The translations under genes and the position numbers were made by a program. A stretch of DNA of 64,000 bases from Candidatus Blautia faecipullorum. GTDB lineage: Bacteria > Bacillota > Clostridia > Lachnospirales > Lachnospiraceae. Under the pieces are notes generated by a model, which saw nothing but the letters and a program-made list of their open reading frames with translations, searched no databases and was not told the DNA's origin. Position 1 is the first letter of the stretch; each line of letters opens with the position of its first letter. Of this stretch, positions 8,367 to 16,636 are shown piece after piece. The stretch is taken from contig DXEG01000039.1 of the NCBI GenBank assembly GCA_019115125.1, positions 59,216 to 123,215 of the forward strand, in the 5' to 3' direction.

Positions 8367-10184
8367 ATGACTCAAAGACACGGCAAAAAAAGCCTTCAGA
8401 CTATTTTATTTTACCGTTTTCTGACGATCGCGGCGGCGCTGCTGATCGTCATATCAGTGATCGTTTATATGATCCAGTATTCCAGTCTGTACAAAAATAT
8501 GGAAAACGATATTCTGCGCACCACCACCTCCATCGGCGCTTCCATTGACCTTCAGATCAGCCAGATGGACAATGTCTGTCTCAATGTGATCAACTCCACC
8601 TCCATAAAAAGCACGTTTGCTCTCTGGAGCCAGGCCAATGAAGGCTCCGCCTATGAACGCAGCCGGCATCAGAACGCTCTCAGCAATGCGCTGATTTCTA
8701 TACGGGGCGTGGACGCTTCTATCCGCCAGGTTAATATTTACCCTATGGAGGGCAGCGGTTACGGAGTTGGGAATTATTACGGTATGCTTTCCGCTGAGAC
8801 CGCGGAGCTTCCCTGGTATGAATCCGCGCTGGAAAAGAACGGATACCGCTATGTATGTGTGGCGGAGCAGCCCCTGCTTTCCAAAAACGCCGGAACCCGC
8901 TCAGACCGTCTCTATCTCTCTCTGTACCGTATGTATTTTGACAATTACCATAATCCCATTGGTTTTGTGGAGGTTCTGAAATACTATGACGATCTTTTTG
9001 CGGACGCCATCCTTCCAAAGACAGAAGCTCCGGTAGACGTTGCCGTCTATGACGGCGACGGGACGCAGGTCTACCCGTACTCAGAGGAAAATACCTCCCG
9101 GGATTTTGATTATTACAACGCTCTGGGGGAAGAAAATGCTGTAAACGGAAATATCCGTCTTTATAACGACAGGGAAAAGCAAAGCGAATATGTTTCTTTT
9201 TCCCGTCTGGATTACAGTGGTTTCACAGTGGTCTGTTCCGTCAGGAACACTGACTTTTTCGTACCAATATTAAAAAGTCTGATGTGGATCCCTCTTCTGG
9301 CTTTCAGTCTGTTTGTGGTCTGTTATTTTGTGGCGGGCTTTCTCAGCCGGAGGCTTGCCAGTCCACTTACTCAGATGCATCAGTTTTTGTCCGACACAGA
9401 TTCCAACGGACAGTTTCAGCTAATACATCTGGAGGACTCCGGCATAATTGAAATCGACCGTCTGCGCGATTCCCTGAACGCTTCCACACAGGCGAAGGAG
9501 GCCGCCACGGAATCCATGCTTGTTATGAAGGAGCAGGAGATCCAGGCGCAGATGCTGGCGCTCCAGGCGCAGATGAATCCTCATTTCCTCTACAATTCAC
9601 TGAATACCATCAGCGCTATGGCAGAGGAAGGGATGACTGAGGAGGTCAGCGGCATGTGTCAGGACATCACTTCCATTCTGCGTTATATTTCCTCAGACAA
9701 AGAGTCTGTTTCCACAGTAGAAGAAGAGCTGGAACACTGCGATCTCTATCTGAGCTGCATGAAAAAGCGCTTTAAGGACTCCTTTACATATGAATTTGAT
9801 ATTGCGGACGATCTGCTGGATCTGAAGATTCCAAAGCTGTGCATCCAGCTCCTCATCGAAAATTCTGTAAAATTCACCTCCCGGACGGCGCCGCCCTGGC
9901 ATATCCGTATTGAGGGGTATATTGACGACGGACAATGGCTGATCTCTGTGAAAGACAATGGTCCGGGCTTTTCTCCGGAGGTAGACAAACATCTTCGCTC
10001 CCAGATGGACCAAATTCTCAAATACAGTGTACTGCCCAGCCTTGAGCTGGACGGAATGGGAATCCTGAATATTTTTATACGTTTTTACCTTCTTTTTGGC
10101 AAAGCTTTTCTGTTTCAGTTTGGCAACCTGCCGGAAAAAGGCGCATTTGTAATCGTAGGAGGACGTTTCCATGAAAAAGATTAA
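8367..10184 (+). CDS. YesM-type sensor histidine kinase (605 aa)
   Basis: A membrane sensor of the LytS/YesM group. An N-terminal helix (about 15-37) is followed by a large extracellular sensing region to about 310, a second membrane segment (LMWIPLLAFSLFVVCYFVAG), a HAMP-like linker, and the His_kinase domain with the phospho-acceptor box QMNPHFLYNSLNTI. The HATPase domain shows IQLLIENSVKF (N box) and VKDNGPGF (G1 box). The GGAGGATACAACT site sets the start. Its end overlaps the response regulator by 14 bases. It probably reads an extracellular sugar or a loaded binding protein and switches on the divergent permease-GH31 operon. Confidence 0.92.
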   Translation: MTQRHGKKSLQTILFYRFLTIAAALLIVISVIVYMIQYSSLYKNMENDILRTTTSIGASIDLQISQMDNVCLNVINSTSIKSTFALWSQANEGSAYERSRHQNALSNALISIRGVDASIRQVNIYPMEGSGYGVGNYYGMLSAETAELPWYESALEKNGYRYVCVAEQPLLSKNAGTRSDRLYLSLYRMYFDNYHNPIGFVEVLKYYDDLFADAILPKTEAPVDVAVYDGDGTQVYPYSEENTSRDFDYYNALGEENAVNGNIRLYNDREKQSEYVSFSRLDYSGFTVVCSVRNTDFFVPILKSLMWIPLLAFSLFVVCYFVAGFLSRRLASPLTQMHQFLSDTDSNGQFQLIHLEDSGIIEIDRLRDSLNASTQAKEAATESMLVMKEQEIQAQMLALQAQMNPHFLYNSLNTISAMAEEGMTEEVSGMCQDITSILRYISSDKESVSTVEEELEHCDLYLSCMKKRFKDSFTYEFDIADDLLDLKIPKLCIQLLIENSVKFTSRTAPPWHIRIEGYIDDGQWLISVKDNGPGFSPEVDKHLRSQMDQILKYSVLPSLELDGMGILNIFIRFYLLFGKAFLFQFGNLPEKGAFVIVGGRFHEKD

Positions 10185-10944
10185 ACATTACAACATTATG
10201 CTGGTGGAGGACGAAGTACTGCTCCGCCAGTCGCTGGCCCGCCATATTGACGCCCTCGAATCAGGCTATAAGGTAGTCTGTCAGGTGCCGGACGGGCAGG
10301 CTGCCCTGGAGGCCCTGCGCACCGAGGATATTCATTTGATCATCACCGATATCCGTATGCCGGTTATGGACGGGCTGGCTCTTGCAAAAAATGTCCATGA
10401 CCGTTATCCGCATATTCTTACCATTGTTCTTTCCGGCTACGCAGATTTCGAATATGCCCAGGAAGCTCTGCGTCAGGGAGTTTTTGACTATCTTCTGAAG
10501 CCTGTTTCCAGAGAAAAGCTGGAGAGTACCCTTGGAAAAGCCAGCCTCCTTCTTGAAAAGCATTTTCAGCTTGAGGAGGACACCGCCATGGTCGGGAAGG
10601 ATTCCCAGGAGATTGTTGATTATGTGCTCCTCTATATCCGCAGTCATTATATGGACGAGGTGGATTTTTCCGAGCTGTCATCCCGTATGGGCTTCAGTTC
10701 CGCCTATCTGACAAAGTTATTCAATAAATATGTAGGGCATACGCCTCTGAAATATCTGACCGACATACGTATTCACGAGGCGAAGCATCTGCTTCTGAAC
10801 ACGAGCCTTCCTATCCGGGAGGTTGGGGAAAAAGTAGGATATCCCGATCAGTTTCATTTCAGCAAGACCTTCCGCAAGCTGACAGGAGTGAATCCCACCG
10901 CTTACCGCCAGTCCCCGCCGGAAACCCGCGAGGATTTGTCCTGA
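10171..10944 (+). CDS. YesN-type AraC-family response regulator (257 aa)
   Basis: The receiver domain (about 8-125) has the acidic pair in LVEDE, the phospho-acceptor Asp in LIITDIRMPVMDG and the conserved Lys in YLLKPVS. The C-terminal part (about 150-250) is a double helix-turn-helix of the AraC type ending FRKLTGVNPTAYRQ. It is coupled to the sensor kinase (14-base overlap, GGAGGA site inside the kinase gene). It should activate the neighbouring sugar transport genes when phosphorylated. Confidence 0.93.
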   Translation: MKKIKHYNIMLVEDEVLLRQSLARHIDALESGYKVVCQVPDGQAALEALRTEDIHLIITDIRMPVMDGLALAKNVHDRYPHILTIVLSGYADFEYAQEALRQGVFDYLLKPVSREKLESTLGKASLLLEKHFQLEEDTAMVGKDSQEIVDYVLLYIRSHYMDEVDFSELSSRMGFSSAYLTKLFNKYVGHTPLKYLTDIRIHEAKHLLLNTSLPIREVGEKVGYPDQFHFSKTFRKLTGVNPTAYRQSPPETREDLS

Positions 10945-10959
10945 TAAAAAATCAAAAAA

Positions 10960-11003
10960 ATCCCCGGCGATATCGGATTTTCATGATATGCCGGGGATAC
11001 TTT
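10960..11003. terminator. Bidirectional terminator between yesN-type gene and binding protein gene
   Basis: ATCCCCGGC (10960-10968) pairs with GCCGGGGAT (10990-10998) across a 21-base loop. T-rich tracts lie on both sides (CTTTTTAT on the plus strand, a TTTTTTTGATTTTT tract on the minus strand), so it can serve both convergent genes. Confidence 0.8.
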
Positions 11004-11044
11004 TTATACTTTTTTATGGAAGGAATTTATATCAAAATCCTGTT

Positions 11045-12343
11045 TTACTGCCACGCTTCGTCTCCAACCGCTTCTGCCTGGGTTGCTCTTCTTTCGTCAA
11101 TGGCGTTAAGAACATCTTCTGAAGTCATGTCTCCGATGAACATGGATACGATATCCTGAGTCAGCTCTGTCCACTGAGGATTCAGGTATTTGATGCTGTC
11201 CTGGAATACGGTTCCCTGTTTTTCCGCAGTTTCAATGAATGTATTGGTTTCCTCGCTGTAGCTTGGAGTCTGTCCTACGTCAAAAGGAAGATTTTCAATC
11301 TTATCGCAGTTATCGATCATGTACTGTACACCATCGGCAGACGCGATGTACTCCAGATACTGTTTTGCCTCATCCTGATGTTCGGAACCGGAATAAATAA
11401 ATCTGGACGGTCCGCAGGGATGTACGTTCAGCACATCATTGTCCATCAGAGGGATCAGGAACATTCCAAAATCGTCTTCTGTGTATGTACCGCCGGAAGC
11501 CTCCGCGATAGCCGCGATCTGACCTGGTTTTTCCAGTGCCATTGCGTATTCGCCGCTTCCCAGATTCATAAGAAGGTCTGTGTATTCGTCGGACAGATAG
11601 TTGTCTCCGAAATAGCCTTTCTGAGCCATATCATTGATCTGATCGAGAGCTTCCTTCAGCTCCGGAACATCTGCGAATTTAATTTCATTGTTATTCAGAG
11701 AATCTACGATTCCCGGAACAAGCTCTTCGTATTTTCCGCCGATCTCAGTGAACCACATGGTCTGATGCCATCCGTCCGCGCAGGGCTCATAGATGGGGAT
11801 AATGTCGTTGTCAAGAAGCGTCTGGCAGGCTTCCTCGAACTCCGCGTATGTGGTGGGAACTTCAATATTATTTTCCTCAAAAATCTTCTTATTATAAATC
11901 ACATAATAATCTGTAGAAACATCATAGTAGGTCATTCCATAAACCTTATCGCCCACGGATGTCTGCGCCTTTGCGAACTCGTCATAGGTTTCTACCCATG
12001 CCTGATCGGAAAGATCCACCGCGTTTTTCTCAACATTGTACTGAGAAACGATATCAAAGCTTCCGGACTGTCCGCCAAAAATGTCCGGGCCCTCGCCGCT
12101 GTTCAGCTTCGTCATCAGCATATTATAATACTGGTCAGCCGGAACGATCTGATAATCTACCTTAATACCGGTTTCCTCTTCGAACTGCTTGCCGAGCTCC
12201 ATTTCCGCATCATATACCCAGTCCTGGCTTGCCATCACAGTGATCGTGGTGCCTTCCGCAGCCTGTACGGTTTCTGCCTGAACTGTCATAGCGCTTGCCA
12301 TCATCACTCCGCACAACAGTGCAGCCACTACTCTTTTCTTCAT
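11045..12343 (-). CDS. Carbohydrate ABC transporter substrate-binding protein (432 aa)
   Basis: The ATG at 12343 is chosen: AGGAGGG sits 8 bases upstream and the product starts with a clean signal peptide (MKKRVVAALLCGVMMASAMTVQA). Upstream in-frame codons would add a non-secretory leader. The mature protein has family 1 sugar-binding protein features (TITVMASQDW, GKQFEEETGIKVDYQ, LNSGEGPDIF). It is the probable binding component for the MalF/MalG-type permeases on the other side of the YesM/YesN pair. No lipobox Cys is evident in this reading, although most Gram-positive homologues are lipoproteins. Confidence 0.85.
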   Translation of the reverse strand: MKKRVVAALLCGVMMASAMTVQAETVQAAEGTTITVMASQDWVYDAEMELGKQFEEETGIKVDYQIVPADQYYNMLMTKLNSGEGPDIFGGQSGSFDIVSQYNVEKNAVDLSDQAWVETYDEFAKAQTSVGDKVYGMTYYDVSTDYYVIYNKKIFEENNIEVPTTYAEFEEACQTLLDNDIIPIYEPCADGWHQTMWFTEIGGKYEELVPGIVDSLNNNEIKFADVPELKEALDQINDMAQKGYFGDNYLSDEYTDLLMNLGSGEYAMALEKPGQIAAIAEASGGTYTEDDFGMFLIPLMDNDVLNVHPCGPSRFIYSGSEHQDEAKQYLEYIASADGVQYMIDNCDKIENLPFDVGQTPSYSEETNTFIETAEKQGTVFQDSIKYLNPQWTELTQDIVSMFIGDMTSEDVLNAIDERRATQAEAVGDEAWQ

Positions 12344-12524
12344 ATTAAAAACCCTCCTGTTTTTTGATAGTTTTATCTTAACAGCACATTCTACAATATA
12401 ACATGGAAATAGCGCGGCTGTTTTTGTCAATTTTTAACTTCTTCCTGCAGAGGAGGGTAAGCGAGACATGCCGGATGCAATTAAGGATAACTCAGCAGTG
12501 TGGAAAAAGAGTATAGGAACTGCA

Positions 12525-12565
12525 AAAGGATGCGCATGGGGATTCAGCATGCACATCCTTTTTAC
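12525..12565 (-). terminator. Terminator after the tri-domain methyltransferase gene
   Basis: On the minus strand GGATGTGCATG pairs with CATGCGCATCC (one mismatch) across a short loop, followed by TTTTGC. It lies just after the stop at 12581 and would separate this gene from the sugar-binding protein gene downstream. Confidence 0.7.
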
Positions 12566-12580
12566 TGATTTTATATTTGG

Positions 12581-15439
12581 TTATCTTCCAAGCGACTCGC
12601 AGAATGTCCCCTTTACATCACTCCAGTTCTTTTCTGCATAGTCCAGAAGGTATACCGCCTGTTCCATGGACATCTCCGGGAAAAGAAGGAAGAGGCTGTG
12701 GGATCCGTATTTCTTAACAATACGGTCTACATTTCTGATCCAGTCCTCAAATTCTCCTGAATACACCTTCACCCAGATTGATTTGCCTGCGGCGATCGCT
12801 TTATCATAAATTACATCCCAGTCCGGAAGCGTACCGTCTGGGCCCGCGTCTCCGCTGGTCCACTGAAGAGCGTCGATCCCGTCGATTTCCATGAGCGCAT
12901 CCATGTGCTTGATCGCTGCCGGTCCGTCCAGATGATAGAGTACATGATCCGCCTTTTCGGACTGCGTACGCAGAGACGGCTGGATGTAGGTACGGAAATC
13001 ATCCGGGGCCATCATAGCGGAAAAGTCACACTGGAGCTTCACAGTTTTGCCCGGCCCCCAGATCTGGAATACTGTATAAGCGTTTCCGCCTTCCTCATCC
13101 TTGATCGCGTCATAGAAGCGGTTATAGTAATCATAATAGCAGTCTGTAACCTCCTGGATTCTCTGTCCCACCTTCTCCGGCTCGTCCAGAAGATCCATAA
13201 GCACGTCCTGAGCTCCTCTAAGAGACGCAAGTACGTCAATGTTCTCCATCAGGTCTGGCATATCTACATAGAAATCACTTCCCGCCAGCTCGCGGCAGTC
13301 TTTTGCAAGCTGTAGATGCTTTTTAAACCATTCATTGTCCGGGTCAAACTGCAGCTTCGGAACACCGTCCCAGCTATCCAGACATTTTTTAAACCATACG
13401 GTATCCTCTTTAAAGCCGATATCAGAACCCAGATATGCCGCAAGAGATCCCGGCCCAAAGTCAATATTCAGATTGGGGAAGCTCTCTCCCAGGAAGGCAT
13501 GCGTCTCGCAGAAATAACGATAGCGGTCAACGATTCTCTGAGCGTTCTGATACTTATCCTCCATATCCTTCCATTTCAGTTCTTCCGGCATGTTATAATA
13601 CTTACCCTGACAGATCTGATCCAGATATCCGCCTTCTACCGGAGTTCCGTCGGAATACTGCTCTACCTCCGGTCTTCTGGCGATCACGCACATCAGCGGT
13701 CTTCCTGTATTTTTATGGTTCCAGTAATTTCTGAATTTCTCTTTTGTCTTATCCCAGTCCAGCTTATATCCTTCCCCTGGCTCCGGCAGACGTACTGAGC
13801 TGATATCCACCGCGCTCTTGTCAAAGCTCACCTTCACTTCCGGCTCCGCCTCAGAAACTTTTACTTTAGCTTCTTCATCCTTGGACGCCGCTGCCTTTGC
13901 CGCTTTTTCCGCTTCCATAGCGGCGATTTCTTCAGCGGAAAGATCAAATTCTCCTGCCGCGGCTCTTGCGCAGAAGCCGGAGTCAGAGTATTCCTTGGCT
14001 TTCTCTGCCGCGGACGCCGCATCCTCTGTATATGCGTCCGCACCAATCTCGTCCGCGAATGCCTGCGTGATCGGCGCGCCGCCTACCATGATCTTAATAC
14101 GGGGACGGAACGGCTGCTCCAGGAGAGCCGCTACTGTATTGCGAAGAGACGGCATCGTTGTAGTCAGGAGCGCGGAAAGGGCTACGATAGTAGCGTCCTT
14201 ATGCTCGTTCACCGCATCAATGAAAGTCTGAATCGGCACATCCACACCAAGATCGATTACTTCGAATCCGGCGCTCTCGAACATCATTCCAACCAGATTT
14301 TTACCGATGTCATGAAGGTCGTCCGCAACCGTACCAAGAATGATCTTGCCCGCACTGCCCGCTTCGCCTGTTGCCAGATGAGGCTTCAGCACCTCCACGC
14401 CTGCTTTCATGGCCCGGGCTGCAGCCAGCATCTGGGGAACAAAAATGATTTCCTTTTTGAAATTCTCTCCCACTACGGCCATAGCTCCGATCATGCCGTC
14501 GTTGAGGATCGCCGTGGGATCACATCCCGCATCCAGGGCTTCCTGTACGCGCTGTCCGATTTCTTTGTTTTTACCGTTCTCAGTAGCTTTAAATACAGCC
14601 AGCATTTTCTCGTCCATTGGATTCTGAGGCTTCGCCTCTGCCGGAGCTTCCTCTGTACGGCTGTTGAATTTCGCGATATAATTCAGGCAGTAATCGTCCT
14701 TCTCCAGAAGGGCGTTTGTGGCATAGATCATACCGATCATGTTTTTATTGGTAGGATCCACGATCGCGCTGTCCATTCCCGCGTTCATGGCAAGCACCAT
14801 AAACGCCTGATTGATGTTCTTTCTCACCGGCAAACCATAGGATATGTTGGAAAGTCCGCTGGTAATGTGAATATCCGGATATTCCGCCTTGATCTGACGG
14901 CAGCATTCCGCAAACACCGTCAGCGCAGTCAGGTCCGTGGAAAGAGTAACTACCAGGGGATCAATGTGAAGGCGGTTCGGCGCGATCTTATATTCTTTCG
15001 CCTTTTCCATGATCCCGTGAAATACCTTCATACGTTTTTCCACGGAATCCGGAATTCCGTCATTGTCACAGAGCAAAGCCACACATTCCCAGTCTGTATC
15101 CGCGATTACCGGGAAAATCGTATCGATCTTATTTCCCTCCAGAGAAACAGAGTTTACAAGTCCGGGACGCTTACAGAGCCTGATGCCTTCCGCACAGGTT
15201 CTGGCGCTGGGGCTGTCCACACAGATCCGCGTATCTGTGACCTCCTGTACAAGATCGATCATCCATTTCAGGGTTTCTACTTCCACTTCCTCTTCCACAG
15301 AAGCGCATACATCCAGAAAATCCGCTCCGGCTTCCGCCTGCATTCTGGCTCTCTCACGGATAAGGTCCGCATCTCTTTCCGCAATGGCCTTCGCAACTGA
15401 GGGAATGGATCCGTTCAGTTTTTCTCCAATAATAATCAT
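12581..15439 (-). CDS. Tri-domain methyltransferase: MeTr - corrinoid protein - UroD fusion (952 aa)
   Basis: Three modules normally made as separate proteins are fused. Residues 1-250 are a pterin-binding MeTr domain (opens MIIIGEKLNGSIP; HIDPLVVTLSTD; SGLSNISYGLPVR), the type that moves methyl between a corrinoid and tetrahydrofolate. Residues 280-485 are a corrinoid protein: a helical cap, then a Rossmann domain with the cobalt-ligand His376 in VADDLHDIGK and GGAPIT later. A charged Ala/Lys/Glu linker (490-550) leads to a UroD-type domain (555-952). Its expected zinc site reads YHLDG, so the HxC of MtaA/CmuA thiol methyltransferases is missing. The ATG at 15439 follows GGAGGA. A plausible role is demethylation of an unknown methylated substrate, with the methyl passed to tetrahydrofolate. 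A divergent AraC gene is the likely regulator. Confidence 0.85.
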   Translation of the reverse strand: MIIIGEKLNGSIPSVAKAIAERDADLIRERARMQAEAGADFLDVCASVEEEVEVETLKWMIDLVQEVTDTRICVDSPSARTCAEGIRLCKRPGLVNSVSLEGNKIDTIFPVIADTDWECVALLCDNDGIPDSVEKRMKVFHGIMEKAKEYKIAPNRLHIDPLVVTLSTDLTALTVFAECCRQIKAEYPDIHITSGLSNISYGLPVRKNINQAFMVLAMNAGMDSAIVDPTNKNMIGMIYATNALLEKDDYCLNYIAKFNSRTEEAPAEAKPQNPMDEKMLAVFKATENGKNKEIGQRVQEALDAGCDPTAILNDGMIGAMAVVGENFKKEIIFVPQMLAAARAMKAGVEVLKPHLATGEAGSAGKIILGTVADDLHDIGKNLVGMMFESAGFEVIDLGVDVPIQTFIDAVNEHKDATIVALSALLTTTMPSLRNTVAALLEQPFRPRIKIMVGGAPITQAFADEIGADAYTEDAASAAEKAKEYSDSGFCARAAAGEFDLSAEEIAAMEAEKAAKAAASKDEEAKVKVSEAEPEVKVSFDKSAVDISSVRLPEPGEGYKLDWDKTKEKFRNYWNHKNTGRPLMCVIARRPEVEQYSDGTPVEGGYLDQICQGKYYNMPEELKWKDMEDKYQNAQRIVDRYRYFCETHAFLGESFPNLNIDFGPGSLAAYLGSDIGFKEDTVWFKKCLDSWDGVPKLQFDPDNEWFKKHLQLAKDCRELAGSDFYVDMPDLMENIDVLASLRGAQDVLMDLLDEPEKVGQRIQEVTDCYYDYYNRFYDAIKDEEGGNAYTVFQIWGPGKTVKLQCDFSAMMAPDDFRTYIQPSLRTQSEKADHVLYHLDGPAAIKHMDALMEIDGIDALQWTSGDAGPDGTLPDWDVIYDKAIAAGKSIWVKVYSGEFEDWIRNVDRIVKKYGSHSLFLLFPEMSMEQAVYLLDYAEKNWSDVKGTFCESLGR

Positions 15440-15728
15440 GATTCCGTTTCCTCCGCATTCTTTATATGCGACCATTTTATCCTTTTTTCCGCCGGAATGC
15501 GTCTACTATTTTTTGCAGAATATGTACTATTTTTTGATTTTAGGTAACAGTTGCGCAGAGGCCTGCAGAGACCGGGTACCTTTTCCGGAAGCTTTATGGT
15601 ACAATATACTCGAAAATCCAGCCGCTTCGCGTCTGACGCGCCTTGCGCTCTGTGATTCTCAGATACCAGTACAGTCCCCTCTCTGCAGGGGTACAGTCTT
15701 CAGATAAAGAGCAAGAAAGGAAACCCGC

Positions 15729-16586
15729 ATGAAACTAGAACGAGATAACATTCCTTTAAATAAAGATTTTCCTTTTCAGATTTCCAGAGTGATCCTCAAC
15801 TCAGAAAACAGCCGTCCGGATACCTGGCACTGGCACAGCTATTTTGAGATTACCTGCGTACAGCGGGGCAGAGGAACTTACTTTGTCAACGGGCAGGAAT
15901 ACACTATGGATAAGGGTGATATCATCATCTTTAATAATGTGGAGCCTCACGGCTGGAATCTTCTGGATGAGGACATGGAGCTTCTGGTTATGATCTTTTC
16001 TCCGGAATTCGTGGCGGAAAAGCTCAGCTTTTTTGACGCCGGATATCTGAAGCCCTTTGTAGAACGGGGCAGCAATTTCAAAAACCGCATCGGCAGCGAG
16101 GAGCCTGTCAGTCATGAGATCCGCAAGGGAATCCGGGAGATCTACCGGGAATGGGAAGAAAAAAAAGACGGCTACAACCTTATGATCAAGGCAAATATCC
16201 TGCGTATCCTTACCATTCTAATCCGCGCCTATCAGGATGAAAGTAAATCTGATGAAATGCTGAAGGAAAAGAAAAATGCCATGAAACGGCTGGAGCAGGC
16301 TTTTCAGTACATTAACAGCCACTTCTGCGGCAAAATCACTCTGGAGGAAGCCGCCGGAGCCGCTTATATGAGCCCCAGCTACTTTTCCACCTACTTCCGC
16401 AAGGTGACAAATGTCAGCTTCAGCGAATATGTGACCCGTCTTCGGATTTCTCATGCCCGGGAACTTCTGAAAAATACAGACAGCAGCGTAACCGATATTG
16501 CCATGGAATGTGGATTCAATAATATTTCCAACTTTTACCGGCTGTATAAGCGTCACACAGGCAGGTCTCCCCGAGAGGATCTCTGA
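15729..16586 (+). CDS. AraC-family transcriptional regulator with cupin sensor (285 aa)
   Basis: An N-terminal cupin-like AraC_binding domain (DTWHWHSYFEITCVQRG; NNVEPHGWNLL) binds a small effector, and the C-terminal 100 residues hold two helix-turn-helix motifs (ITLEEAAGAAYMSPSYFSTY; ITDIAMECGFNNISNFYRLY-like). An AAGGAAA site sets the start. It is divergent from the tri-domain methyltransferase, 289 bases apart, so it probably responds to that enzyme's substrate and activates the gene. Confidence 0.9.
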   Translation: MKLERDNIPLNKDFPFQISRVILNSENSRPDTWHWHSYFEITCVQRGRGTYFVNGQEYTMDKGDIIIFNNVEPHGWNLLDEDMELLVMIFSPEFVAEKLSFFDAGYLKPFVERGSNFKNRIGSEEPVSHEIRKGIREIYREWEEKKDGYNLMIKANILRILTILIRAYQDESKSDEMLKEKKNAMKRLEQAFQYINSHFCGKITLEEAAGAAYMSPSYFSTYFRKVTNVSFSEYVTRLRISHARELLKNTDSSVTDIAMECGFNNISNFYRLYKRHTGRSPREDL

Positions 16587-16636
16587 AACTGCCCCGGCGC
16601 TGTCAGGGGCATTATTCGCTGTACGGCGCCGCCGTC

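Noticed and set aside
14201-15400. A 399-codon plus-strand open frame opposite the tri-domain methyltransferase gene.
   Set aside because: It has no ribosome site or recognisable domain and mirrors the codon bias of the real gene on the other strand. Similar long mirror frames at 28345-29583, 45120-46394 and 56009-57370 were rejected for the same reason.
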